In this document: positions 10,801 to 21,586 of the stretch, piece by piece
How positions within the stretch are numbered: the stretch's first letter is position 1
Layout: each line of letters opens with the position of its first letter
Assembly: GCF_964355755.1 (NCBI RefSeq)
Contig: NC_092676.1
Span: 10,150,288-10,214,287 of the forward strand
Direction: 5' to 3'
Origin: Antedon mediterranea
Lineage: Eukaryota > Echinodermata > Crinoidea > Comatulida > Antedonidae
DNA: 64,000 nucleotides
Notes under the pieces: generated by a model
Database searches by the model: none
Told to the model about the DNA's origin: nothing
Seen by the model: only the letters and a program-made list of their open reading frames with translations
Position numbers and translations under genes: made by a program

Positions 10801-12852
10801 CTATTGAGTTCATCGACAAAATTACCAAACTGAAATAAAAAATATAAAATAATTCATACACTAATATAAAACCAAGCATACCTACTGTACATACTTTTTT
10901 TATTGGTAGATGTGCATTAAAATAATATCTTCCAAACGTCCTACATAATGCTTAAGTGGTTATGATGCTTGGCTACCACTCCAAGGGTCCTGGGTTCAAG
11001 TCCCGTCACATGTCAGGATTTTTTCTAAGGACAAAATTACAACTCCACTCCCAAAGACTTGTAATAAGACTTTGTTTATATAGAGCATCTTGTGTATAAT
11101 GTTTGTGTTGTGAACCTCTGAGGGTCCCTAATGATCAGCAATTGCTGGATGGATCACCCTCATTAAATATGGTACACAAAAAAACAAAAACAAAAAAAAA
11201 CAACCAGATTGACAAAACAACAGTTAAACAAAACACAAACCAACCAATAGAGGGCACATTTTAACGGTTATAAAAAGAAACCAACCAAAGACAAATTAAG
11301 TATTGGCACTGTTTTATGGCCTTAAAAAAACGTTTAATCTTAGGTAGAGTAAAAACAGAATCCAGGCCCTGGAAATTAAAGATAATGATCATTATATAAT
11401 TTATACTATAGGAATCACTACCACTTTTCTACCTGCACAGGTTTTTTTCTGGTTGGTCTTTTATTGGCTGACATGCTTCCAACAGGTGTCCCCTCTAACA
11501 GAACCTAAAAAATCAAGGGTTTAAATAAAAATATACAAATGCATTTTACAGGCTAAACATGGTAAACTTGTCTATGACCAAAAACAACATTAAAACCAGA
11601 TAAATGTTGAATTTCTTTCATTCAGTAAATCGCATTCATTAGATAAAATTCTGTAAAAGTTTTGAAGGATTTTTTTAAAATATAGATAGAAAAATTATAA
11701 AATATGTGGCTTTAAATTGTGTTACAGGAGAAAAAATTGAAATAAAAATCTGGATCATGTAGTGTAATAGTGAAGTTTAACTTCAATACAGTGCAAACAA
11801 ACAAAAGTATTTACCTCTGCTTCAATATCATCATCTATTTCCAATGTTTTTTTGTCTTTAAATGTTATTGTTTTCTTTGTAACCTTATCTTTATTTTGAA
11901 TTGGTTCGTTCATCATCTCATTCCCTACATCTTTCATCAATTGACTTAGTACATCCTCTGTCAAAAATTTAATTATATTGTTAAACAATGGCAGAGTTTT
12001 CATGTACTTAGGAACATTCTGAATTACTACAGAAATGCAGTGCCAATATATGATGCTGTCTTGAGTTGCCCTTAAGGAAATATACAAACAAACTAAAAAA
12101 AATGAATTTAATAATGAGAAACCATAAAGTAAAACATGATAATTATGGGAAAATCAATAGCACCACAACATAAAAAATCCTTGCTGCCAGGTTTTATGGG
12201 ACTCTACGACTCACGAGTGTTATAAATACAGCAAGCCAAAAGATGACATTACAGCCAATGAACATGGCTTTTTCATTTCAGCAATTTAATGATTTTGCTG
12301 TTGAAAAGTGAGGGGGACAATCCCCTTTAGGCCTGGTTGACTAGGCCTGGTGTCTTTAGTATGTGGATTTTGGCGAAACTTTGACGTAAGATTTATGATT
12401 TATAAAATGTAATACATTTTTAGACAGTATTAACTTGTTTTTATAGGCCTATCGATTTTTACTTTGTTTGTTGATCTCACTGAGCGCTATTTTCATATTT
12501 TGGAGTTCAAATCTTTATGATTATTTTAGTCTAAATTACATATCAATCAGATCACATATATAGTTTCAATCAGCTTTAATAAAAACATTGCAATTTTCTA
12601 AAAACGCTGCCGGTTGCAGTTTCTAACTGGAAAAACCTCTGGCAGTCAAAGTGTTAAAACATTTCAATTCAGTAATTGGTGAAAATTGGTTTAAAGGGGG
12701 AAAAACTTGCCTTTATTTAATGTTGTAAAAGATTTCATAAACTGGTCATATGACTCCTCCTTCTTTGAACAGAAACTGTCAATCACCTCTTTTGCTTTCT
12801 TTTCATTGGATTCATTACTCTCAGCATCTTCAGCTTTTTTATCATTAGCCAT
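7887..12852 (-). CDS. IFTAP: Intraflagellar transport-associated protein homologue (C11orf74), six coding exons
   Basis: Minus-strand exons are 12852-12711, 11957-11815, 11504-11433, 10829-10688, 10446-10298 and 8006-7887 (stop TGA 7889-7887). They sum to 768 nt (255 aa), and all phases close. Three blocks match IFTAP/C11orf74. The N-terminal block is VIDSFCSKKEESYDQFMKSF, followed by TTLNKED. The middle block is EKLIPGEADEVD. The C-terminal block is AFTLDEEFDYNNVVLTPKW. IFTAP associates with the IFT-A complex and affects ciliary trafficking. The protein is acidic, has no membrane segment and is probably mostly disordered. The start at MANDKK is the first ATG of its exon, although the frame stays open to the acceptor at 12870, so a small upstream coding exon is possible. 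Intron 1 has a GC donor (AAAG|GCAAGT). Exon 2 could alternatively start at 12092 in the same phase, adding 45 residues, but the shorter form matches the family better. Confidence 0.75.
8698..8723. repeat. (TC)n microsatellite
   Basis: An uninterrupted CT dinucleotide run of about 13 units lies in the last intron of the IFTAP gene. Just upstream (about 8590-8640), the phrase CCTTCACCCTGCAGTGGGAT followed by ATGATGATTATGA resembles the 3' end of a LINE or SINE and may be a retroposon remnant. Confidence 0.9.
9057..9250. repeat. 92-bp direct duplication within a decayed repeat
   Basis: TTGGAACCCAACA starts at 9061, 9153 and 9245, a 92-bp period. The intervening ACTGTGTACAGTAAAACTCC and CACAATGTGTCCTATTACA are nearly identical in the two units. 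Shorter related phrases (CCTATTAAxGGGAC, TTTGGAACCC) extend from about 8985 to 9370. It lies within an IFTAP intron and shows no coding potential. Confidence 0.7.
10943..11210 (+). mobile_element. tRNA-derived SINE
   Basis: The head contains a polymerase III A-box-like TAAGTGGTTATGATG and, about 45 bp later, a B box GGGTTCAAGTCC, followed by a roughly 150-bp body and an A-rich tail (ACAAAAAAACAAAAACAAAA) at about 11173-11205. The elements are in the order expected for a tRNA-headed SINE. It lies between IFTAP exons 3 and 4 in the opposite orientation to that gene. No target duplication was resolved. Confidence 0.65.
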
Positions 12853-13129
12853 ATTATTAAATTTTCTATCTGAAAGTTTAAGAAAAGGCAATTTAAATAT
12901 TATTAATCATTTTAGGTGTAGACATAGCACAGGGATTGCATCTACGACTAGTCGTAGACATAGCCAATGTATACTTTTAAAGGCTGTCAATTAACCTATA
13001 TTGTTACCATATGATGAGTTGTTTATACAAATTCGATCCAAGTTAAGTCAACTCAGCTTCACATCAACTCGGCCTCATGTCAACTCGGCAAAAAACTAAT
13101 TGCTCAACTCGGACTAATTATTATACCTA

Positions 13130-13985
13130 ACAAATATTATACTGTATAATATTCTCATATCGGGTGTTTATTTAATTTTAAATTAAACAAGACAGTGAAG
13201 AGGCACGGAATAATACATACATGGACGTAGACAAATACACACACGCACGTCATCATTTACGACATATAGTGGTGATATGATGCAATTTTATAATGGATAA
13301 TGATCAAAGGCTTATAATCAAATGTTCATTGTATTACTAATAGTAAACTGAATGTTTATAATTAAAATTGTTTTACGTAATTTTTTTAATATAAAATAAA
13401 AGACACAGACGTAGCCTAAGTTCCCTATAAAATATTTCACATTTAAATAATTATGTACTGTTAAATGACATTATGCCGAATAACACTATAATCTTAAACT
13501 CTTTTTTACAAATTTTGTAATTTTTTAAGGCAAACATCTTTCTCATCATAGATCTGTAAAATAAAAAAATTTCAATTATTAATATAAATATAATATTCAT
13601 CGACCAAAGTAAAAATAATCTAGATCATTTTATCGTGACCAAAATTAAACGCGACCGTTATCATTGTAAAAGTCGGAGTGACTCCGGCAGGGCTGCCTTC
13701 TGGCAGCTGCTACGTCTTTCTGCTGACCATTGGCGATTCCCCTATTTAAAAAACATGCACACGATACTGTACAATGGTTTTTCCATGGTCAAAATGTAGC
13801 GTTTTAATTTTACTAAAATACCGGCATGTAAAACGATCATATCGGTGATAAAATCCTTTTTTTTTAGTATTTTTTATTTCTTTATTATGAAAGTCATAAT
13901 AAAATTAAATAAAAATATATACATATAACTTGTTAATAAATGCAAAATGATCAATAAGTACTACTGTAGCCTATAAATAACACTG
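13130..13985. mobile_element. Rearranged fragment related to the AGTCGCCCC foldback family
   Basis: 13130-13640 matches the interior of the element at 16210-18273 (its 17195-17720 part, same orientation, for example AGACAGTGAAGAGGCACGGA). 13690-13980 matches the interior of the element at 14017-16002 (its 15130-15385 part, for example GTCTTTCTGCTGACC). The terminal 16-bp repeat arrays are missing. It abuts the intact element at 14017 and looks like an older, internally rearranged relative. Confidence 0.6.
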
Positions 13986-14016
13986 GTATGATGAGCTGGT
14001 ATCCACTTGTTATAAT

Positions 14017-16002
14017 GGATGCTAGTCAAGTCGCCCCATCGCAAAGTCGCCCCATACAAAGTCGCCCCTTACACAGTCGCCCCATCGCAAAGTCGCCCCA
14101 AAACAAAGTCGCCCCGACACAGTCGCCCCATCGCAAAGTCGCCCCATCGCAAAGTCGCCCCATCGCAAAGTCGCCCCATCACAAAGTCGCCCCATCGCAA
14201 AGTCGCCCCAAAACGTTAAAAAATAGTTTACAAGTGCGTAAAATGTCGCAATGATACACAAAATAACACGGAACGTGTAGGCATAAAAAGGGGAAGCCCC
14301 GCCATGTAGTCTCAGGTCACACGATCGGCACGCACCACCATCAGAGAGGAATCCCCCGACTAATCACTCCGCGATCGCACTAACGTGCTAGCTTACCAGA
14401 GGGAAACCCCCGTAATTACTCCGCCGTTGTCGCACTACAACGCACCATCTGAAGATGGGGAAACCCCGCCGGAGTTTTACGATGATATCAGTCGCGTTCG
14501 AAATCGGTCGCGTTTAAATTTGATAAAATGATGTTATATGATCTAGATTATTTTTACTTTGGTCGATGAATATGTATTATTATTATTAGGCCTATATTAA
14601 TAATTTGTAAACATAGTTTAAGATTATAATATTATCCAGCATAATGTCATTTAACAGTACATAATTATTTAAATGTGAAATATTTTATAGGAACGTAGGC
14701 TACGTCTGTGTCTTTTATTTTATATGCAACAAATTACGTAAAACAATTTATTTATAAACATTCAGTTTACTATTATCATTATGTTATATACATAGTATTA
14801 CGTAATGAACATTGATTGTAAGCCTGGAAAGGCAATCCCATCATTATATCCATTATAAAATTGCATCATATCACCACTATATGTCGTAAATGATGACGTT
14901 ACGTGTGTGTATTCGTCGTACGTCCGTGTACGTATTATTCCGTGCCTCTTCACGGTCTTGTTTAATTTAAAATTAAATAAATACCCGATATGAGGATATT
15001 TATTAGGCATGATAATTAGAATGTTCTAGGCCTAACCAAAAGGGTTGAAAAGAATTTCTTCAGTAAAATGATCATTGTGCTGTTGAATAAAAGGCGACTC
15101 GTCATCTGAAACATTCTCTGAAACCAATCGGAACTGCGCCGTCTTTCTGCTGACCGTCGGGGATTCCCCTTTTTAAAAAACACGCACACGATACTGTACG
15201 ATGGTTTTTCCATGGTCAAAATGTAGCGTTTTAATTTTACTAAAATACCTGCATGTAAAACAATCATATCGGCGATGAAATCCTTTTTTTTTAATTTCTT
15301 TATTTTGAAAAGTCATTATAAAATTAAGACACATAACTTGTCAATAAATGTAAAATGATCAATAAGTAGCCTATAACACTCATTGTCTTACAACACTGTT
15401 ATTGTTTTAACTACTGTAAATCTAGGCCTATAGGAAGGCCTAGGCTACTACACATTTATACATTTATTATATTATCCTAAAAAATTAGCTGGTATCCACG
15501 CGTAGGTTGAAGAAAGATTCGTAATTGTGGCTCTGGTAACTAATTTTAAAATCATATTAAATTAACATTTTCGAAACTATAAAAATCAGGGATAATCTTT
15601 TTAGAACTTTCAAACAAGGGACTATTTTTTTAATGATTTTTAATAAAAAGCACATCACTCCATTAAAACCTGTAAAATAAAAATTAAAACACAAATTATG
15701 TATATAGGATAAACATTATACTGTATACGACATTTAGCGCGACCAAAGTAACAACGCAATCGATATCAAACGCAACCAATATGATTAAAACCGTGGGCGA
15801 CTTTGCGATGGGGCGACTTTGCGTTGGGGCGACTTTGCGATGGGGCGAATTTGCGATGGGGCGACTTTGCAATGGGGCGACTTTGCGATGGGGCGACTGT
15901 GCCGGGGCGACTTTGTTTTGGGGCGACTTTGCGATGGGGCGACTTTGTATTGGGCGACTTTGTATGGGGCGACTTTGCGATGGGGCGACTTGACTGGATC
16001 CC
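14017..16002 (+). mobile_element. Foldback (TU-like) element, AGTCGCCCC family, copy 1
   Basis: The left end is GGATGCTAGTCAAGTCGCCC and the right end is GGGCGACTTGACTGGATCCC. Flanking 8-bp direct repeats GTTATAAT (14009-14016 and 16003-16010) mark the insertion. Both ends are tandem arrays of a 14-16 bp unit, AGTCGCCCCATCGCAA: 14028-14218 forward and about 15793-15995 inverted. The ends can therefore fold back. The 1.57-kb interior has no transposase-like frame, so the element is non-autonomous. The layout (arrayed inverted termini, unique interior, 8-bp duplication) is that described for sea urchin TU elements. An open frame of 83 codons at 15267-15016 (-) is shared with copy 2. Confidence 0.85.
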
Positions 16003-16014
16003 GTTATAATAATG

Positions 16015-16200
16015 TTACTTGTTTGTAGGTTGAAGAAAGATTCGTAGGCCTAGCCTAGGCATAGGGCTAGCTAGCTAGGTTAGGCCTATAGTTAGGGCCT
16101 AAATTAAAATTTTCGAAACTATAAATCATGGAGGATTTTCCTCCATGTATAAATCAGGGATAATCTTTTTAGAACTTTCAAACAACTTGACTGGATCCCA
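16015..16200. mobile_element. Internally deleted remnant of the same foldback family
   Basis: The remnant contains GTAGGTTGAAGAAAGATTCG (as at about 15504), then TTTTCGAAACTATAAATC and AGAACTTTCAAACAA (as at 15570-15617), and ends CTTGACTGGATCCC, the family right end without its array. It lies between the two complete copies. A local hairpin ATGGAGGATTTTCCTCCAT sits at about 16128-16146. Confidence 0.55.
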
Positions 16201-16209
16201 CCTTTCTAG

Positions 16210-18273
16210 GGGATCCAGTCAAGTCGCCCCATCGCAAAGTCGCCCCATACAAAGTCGCCCAATACAAAGTCGCCCCAAAACAAAGTCGCCCCGGCACAGT
16301 CGCCCCATCTCAAAGTCGCCCCATTACAAAGTCGCCCCATCGCAAATTCGCCCCATTGCAAAGTCGCCTCAACGCAAAGTCGCCCAATCGCAAAGTCGCC
16401 CACGGTTTTAATCATATCGGTTGCGTTTGATATCGATTGCGTTTGTTACTTTGGTCGCGCTAAATGTCGTATACATTAATGTTTATCCTATTATATACAT
16501 AATATGTGTTTTAATTTGTATTTTACAGGTTTTAATGGAGTGATGTGCTTTTTAAAAATCATTAAAAAAATAGTCCCTTGTTTGAAAGTTTTAAAAAGAT
16601 TATCCCTGATTTATAGTTTCGAAAATGTTAATTTAATATGATTTTAAAATTAGTTACCAGAGCCACAATTACAATTTCTTCAGCCTACGCGATACCAGCT
16701 CATTTTTTAGGATAATAGCCTATAATAAATGTATAAATGTGTAGTAGGCCTTCGTATAGATTTACAGTAGTTAAAACAATAACAGTGTTGTAAGACGAGT
16801 GTTATAGGCTACTTATTGATCATTTTGCATTTATTGACAAGTTATGTGTCTTAATTTTATAATGACTTTTCAAAATGAAGAAAAAAAGGGGATTTCATCG
16901 CCGATATGATTGTTTTACATGCAAGTATTAGTAAAATTAAAACGCGACATTTTGACCATGGAAAAACCATCGTACAGTATCGTGTGCGTGTTTTTTAAAA
17001 AGGGGAATCCCCGACGGTCAGCAGAAAGACGTAGCAGCTGTGAGGAAACAGATACCAGAAGGCGCAGCTCCGATTGGATTCAGAGAATGTTTCAGATGGC
17101 GAGTCGCCTTTTATTCAACAGCACAATGATCATTTTACTGAAGAAATTTTTTTCAATCCTTTTGGTTATAGAACATTCTAATTATAATGCCTAATAAATA
17201 TCCTCATATCAGGTGTTTATTTAATTTTAAATTAAACAAGACAGTGAAGAGGCACGGAATAATACGTACACGGACGTACGACAAATACACACACGCACGT
17301 TATCATTTACGACATATAGTGGTGATATGATGCAATTTTATAATGGGATATAATGATGGGATTGCCTTTCCAGGAGTCTTACAATCAATGTTCACTGTAA
17401 TACTATGTATATAATAGTAAACTGAATGTTTATAAATAAATTGTTTTACGTAATTTGTTGCATATAAAATAAAAGACACAGACGTAGCCTACGTTTCCTA
17501 TAAAATATTTCACATTTAAATAATTATGTACTGTTAAATGACATTATGCTGGATAATACTATATCTTAAACTATGTTTACAAATTGTCATTTTTTAAGCC
17601 ACATATCTTTCTCATCATAGGCCTACTGACCTGTAAAATAAAAACAAAAATCAGTTATTAATATAGGCCTAATGATAATAATAAATATTCATCGACCAAA
17701 GTAAAAATAATCTAGATCGTATAACATCATTTTATCGCGACCGATTTCGAACGCGACTGATGATATCATCGTAAAACTCTGGCGGGGTTTCCCCATCTTC
17801 AGATGGTGCGTTGTAGAGTGCGACAACGGCAACGGCGGAGTAATTGCGGGGGTTTCCCTCTGGTAAGCTAGCACGTTAGAGTGTGCGACCGCGGAGTGCG
17901 ACCGAGTGATTAGTCGGGGGCTTCCTCTCTGATATGGGGGTGCGTGCCGATCGTGTGACCTGAGACTACATGGCGGGGCTTCCCCTTTTATGCCTACACG
18001 TTCTGTGTTATTTTGTGTATCATTGCAACATTTTACGCACTTGTAAACTATTTTTTAACGTTTTGGGGCGACTTTGCGATAGGGCGACTTTGTGATGGGG
18101 CGACTTTGTGATGGAGCGACTTTGCATTGGGGCGACTTTGCGATGGGGCGACTTTGCGATAGGGCGACTGTGTCGGGGCGACTTTGTTTTGGGGCGACTT
18201 TGCGATGGGGCGACTGTGTAAGGGGCGACTTTGTATGGGGCGACTTTGCGATGGGGCGACTTGACTAGCATCC
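16210..18273 (-). mobile_element. Foldback (TU-like) element, AGTCGCCCC family, copy 2 (inverted)
   Basis: This is a reverse-complement copy of 14017-16002. The left end is GGGATCCAGTCAAGTCGCCC and the right end is GGGCGACTTGACTAGCATCC. The 8-bp direct repeats CTTTCTAG lie at 16202-16209 and 18274-18281. Terminal arrays are 16218-16402 and about 18061-18265. Both copies keep the same asymmetry: one end starts GGGATCCAG, the other GGATGCTAG. It is slightly longer than copy 1, partly through an insertion in the shared open frame at 16910-17194 (+). Its target duplication differs from that of copy 1, so the two insertions are independent events rather than one duplicated segment. Confidence 0.85.
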
Positions 18274-18480
18274 CTTTCTAGTAGGCGGCCTTGGCCCTAG
18301 GCCTAGGTAGTAGTGTAGGCTAGGCCCTACTAGTACTACTACTATCTAGCTAGGCCTAGCGGCCCTAGGTAGGCCTACCCTAGCTAGGCCTACCTAGGGC
18401 CCGGTAGGCCTCTAGGGCCTACCTAGGCCAATTTCCAACAAGAAACGACTAGCCCTAGGCCTAGATAGCTAACTAAATTT
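18274..18480. repeat. AGGCCTA-rich palindromic simple sequence
   Basis: Some 200 bp are built almost entirely of overlapping TAGGCCTA, CCTAGG and CTAGCTAG palindromes. A similar block lies at 61590-61705, and single AGGCCTA heptamers are scattered through the whole window. There is no coding potential. Confidence 0.7.
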
Positions 18481-19009
18481 AAAGTACGTAACAAAGTACT
18501 ACCTTTTAAATAAATACTGGCTGTGTATGAGGCTTATTATTATTAGCGTCTCTGCTAACTAGCGGTAAATAAAAAACCAAGTTCTTTGGTAAAACTTGCG
18601 CCGTGTTTGTTTTCATAGTTTCGCCCTTTGACCTCTATCTAGTCTCAGCTCTCCTAGCTCCCTCATCATTATAAGAGTATGTTCACTTCGCTAAAAAAAT
18701 TAATTAGAGAACCGCTCGAGATAGGGCGCCTCTCACGACGAGTAGAGATAGACGAATCTGAAACATGAGGAGCACAATGTTTCGGCAATAAATTGTAAAA
18801 ATAAGCCACAAAAAACAAAACAAAAACTTCTTTTTTGTCTTTATTATACAAAGTTAAAAATTAATATGATGTTTTCATACTGTTTTTGGATCTTTTTAAT
18901 TGTTAATACATTTATTTGGAGTGAGTTTTGTCATGACATGACTGTAAACACTGAGCTAGGATCAGTAGGAGGCTTACGCGCGCCTAGACGCATTTCATGA
19001 ATGGATGCT

Positions 19010-19055
19010 GGTTATCTCGTACCCAAACCAACCCGTACCCAAACCAACCCGTCCC
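19010..19055 (+). repeat. Short array of CGTACCCAAACCAACC units
   Basis: Two to three 16-bp units, CGTACCCAAACCAACC, occur in tandem after GGTTATCT. The inverted phrase GGTTGGTTTGGGTACGGG occurs at about 61519-61537. The unit size fits an isolated terminus of another foldback family, but the partner end was not located here. Confidence 0.45.
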
Positions 19056-19489
19056 CATAAAAACTCTTACCTATCTTGGTAAACCCCAGTCAAGTCTGAA
19101 GTCATAATGCAAATTTTACAGTATACAGTATTGTTGTTGGCAAACAATATATGATTTATGAATAAATGATAGCAATTCTTCTGCAATTTCTATAAAACTC
19201 TAGGGGTAGAATCTGTAAATTCATTTCTATAGAAATTATCTGTTTCTATAATAGATTAACATAGAATTCTAAAACTTCTATTGATAGAACATTTTTTGTA
19301 AGGGTAGTATAATAAAAGGGGGTAAAGTAGGCCTCCCCACGGATATTTTTTCCTTGATATAACCTTACCAATAATGAACTCATAGGCTTTACATAATCAT
19401 GGCATATAAAATTACGATGAATGCAGTTTTACCTTAGTTAAGCGTTACATTCTTTCACATTATTGATCGTTTCCATCCCCGAAACCTCG

Positions 19490-19622
19490 ACTAAGAAATA
19501 CCGGAATGGTGTCCGGCGGGAGATAGTTTATTACCATTAGTCAGGGTCTAATATAAAGCACCTAGAGGGGTCAGTGATCCATTAGGCGCTATATAAATAT
19601 TGTTTATTATTATTATTATCAT
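19490..19622 (+). mobile_element. Retroposon 3' end with GCGCTATATAAAT ... (TTA)n tail
   Basis: The sequence ends GGCGCTATATAAATATTGTT followed by TATTATTATTATTATCATTG. That is a common 3' tail of LINE-dependent SINEs in marine invertebrates (family knowledge). The 5' boundary is unclear; the segment from about 19490 (GGTGTCCGGCGGG) probably belongs to it. Confidence 0.5.
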
Positions 19623-20212
19623 TGAAATTTGCAGAAAGAAGCAATTAAACACTGTTATTTCAAAGTTCGGAACGTCCGTAATTACGGACGGACAGATAGA
19701 AGATAAATAAGGTACTACGGAGATACCGTAGTAGGCCTACCGGTACTTAAAGGAATGAGGAATTCCCAGCAAAAGGCAATAATTATGGACAAATCAGCGA
19801 CCAATGGTTTTCCATGAACAGGTGCAGTGGCCTTTCGTACCTTCTCGTGACGCACGCAAGCAATCCAAACAGTCAATTCATTCTGAGCATGTTCAGCAGA
19901 AATATCCACACAAAGGCCTACAAAAAAATACGCTGACCAGTAAATGGTAAATTGTGCGCGGTATTATTGAATGCTGGAATTTTACGCTGCAGTCTGTCAA
20001 TATACATATTGGCTCTTCCAACCCCAACGGTAAACAGGATACGGTATCAATCGTTTACATAAAAAAACATAATTGTTTAGTTCAAACACCTTTGAAAACT
20101 TGATAAAAACCAAAAAAAAAAACTGTATAACCATGGCCCGAGTAAAGATTATTATTCTTTACTCCATGGTATATAACATTATTATTAACAATCTTTGGTT
20201 TTGTCTAAATGT

Positions 20213-20332
20213 GGGACGATTCGGCCCGCAAAGTAGGACGTTACGGCCCACTTTTGGGTGGGCCGAAACGTCCGACTAAACGTGGGCTGAATAGTCTCGG
20301 GCCGAATCGTCTCAGGGCCAAATCGTCCTGCA
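20213..20332. repeat. Compact inverted array of GGGCCGAAWCGTC units
   Basis: The left half reads GGACGATTCGGCCC and GGACGTTACGGCCC; the right half reads GGGCCGAAACGTCC, GGGCCGAATCGTC and GGGCCAAATCGTCC, the same unit inverted. The 120-bp block can fold on itself. Related GGACGATT phrases recur at about 33690, 33955 and 34990. It is probably a collapsed foldback element. Confidence 0.55.
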
Positions 20333-20449
20333 ACCCTAGACTTCTATAATGTTAATGGTTAGGCCTATTATTATGATGAAATGGGATCTAAATTTTAATT
20401 TAGGCCTAGTGGCAGAAGAAACTTTTATTATGAATACCCCTGTACACTC

Positions 20450-20600
20450 ATGTTTGTAGTGAATTCAGCCTAAATCACACGACACAGCATTAAGACACAC
20501 ACAAATATAATATATATATTATCTTTTTTGAGAAATCATACGTAGGAGAATTTTAAAGTAGGCGGAGGTATTTGCACTCTCGGAGTGACTTTCTAGTTAT
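20450..20600 (+). repeat. Right-end copy of the CTCCGCC/GGCGGAG element
   Basis: This block matches 3900-4031 in order and orientation: TGTAGTGAATTCAGCCTAAA, GCATTAAGACACACAC, GTAGGAGAATTTTAAAGTAG, GGCGGAGGTATTTGCACTC. No left end was found upstream, so the copy appears truncated. Confidence 0.6.
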
Positions 20601-21086
20601 TTAATGAGTTCTATACCGTTCGGATATTCAATAAACTAAAAACCTCGTTTTAGCCTATTATTGTTTTCCTTTTATTGAAAATAATGTGCGGCTAGTTTTA
20701 TTTCCATATCTTCGCATGTTTACAACGCACAATCATTTTGTTCCCCGCCGTTCCTTAACTTAGACGGCACATTTAAATTATGTGACGATCTCTAACACAA
20801 AATAAAAACTCAAAGTTTAGTGTATGAAGTATTATTTTATGTATATTAATTAAGGGATATGTATTTTGAATAATAAAATCGCGTTAGATCATAATTAACT
20901 AACTTATTACAATATTTTCATGAATAAAAGTCATGTTATCAAATATATACGGCGATCATTAACTGGAGAATGTACGGCCGGGGGTTTAAGGCGTTGCCGG
21001 AAACGTTTTTATAAAAATTAATATATTAATGTTATTATCTTTGGTTTATGTAATTAATTATTTTTAAAATAATGTTTATTATTACA

Positions 21087-21586
21087 GAAGCCCGTTCGCC
21101 ACATAGGCTTAATTCTGGCGGCCCCGCCACTTAAAATTATCTAGCGGACGGCAAGGCAATCATAATTATGCTACGGAAGTCAGCCACTACTGCTACAAGT
21201 CATAATAAATATTATACATTACCAATACTTTTAAAGCGATTTTGTCCTCAAATCTCGCGTCAACGTTGTCATCGTCATGTGAACGCAAACAACAACAGTA
21301 GCCTATACAACTGACATTAAATAACTTTCAGTACATCTTATAATCTCACTCCTACCAGATATATAATAGTAAGGAAAGAAGAAAAAACAAATTATTTTCC
21401 TATATTATACACATTTACATTACATTTAGTGCATCACTACATTTTATTTGCCTTTTCTTTATTTATTAAAAACTCACTATTGCAAACATTGTTGACGCAA
21501 TACAGACAAATTAAGTGGCGGCCACCAGATAATTAAGTGGCGGCCGCCAGATAACAAATTTAACTATAGTGACCCGAACGGGCTTC
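21087..21586. mobile_element. Small foldback element with GAAGCCCGTTCG ends
   Basis: The left end GAAGCCCGTTCG and right end CGAACGGGCTTC are inverted. Next to the right end, a roughly 22-bp unit (AATTAAGTGGCGGCC(A/G)CCAG) is repeated twice; the left end has a diverged equivalent (TCTGGCGGCCCCGCCACTTA). The 500-bp element has no open frame. No target duplication is visible, and the left array is partly degraded. Confidence 0.6.

Noticed and set aside
11958-12092. Longer IFTAP exon 2 starting at 12092
   Set aside because: The phase is compatible and the acceptor is good, but the added 45 residues do not resemble the family, whereas the join at 11957 gives LNKEDVLSQ in line with it. Kept only as an alternative.
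14022-14261. Open frames through the AGTCGCCCC arrays (also 15781-16028, 16145-16415, 18020-18271)
   Set aside because: They translate the 14-16 bp tandem unit in several frames on both strands, giving repetitive words such as MGRLCDGAT or SPHRKVAP. They are composition effects, not genes.
14028-18265. CRISPR-like direct repeats
   Set aside because: The units are contiguous and lack unique spacers of constant length; the DNA is eukaryotic and the arrays are inverted transposon ends.
13130-18273. Simple segmental duplication explaining the two 2-kb copies
   Set aside because: Each copy has its own distinct 8-bp flanking duplication, so they are separate insertions.
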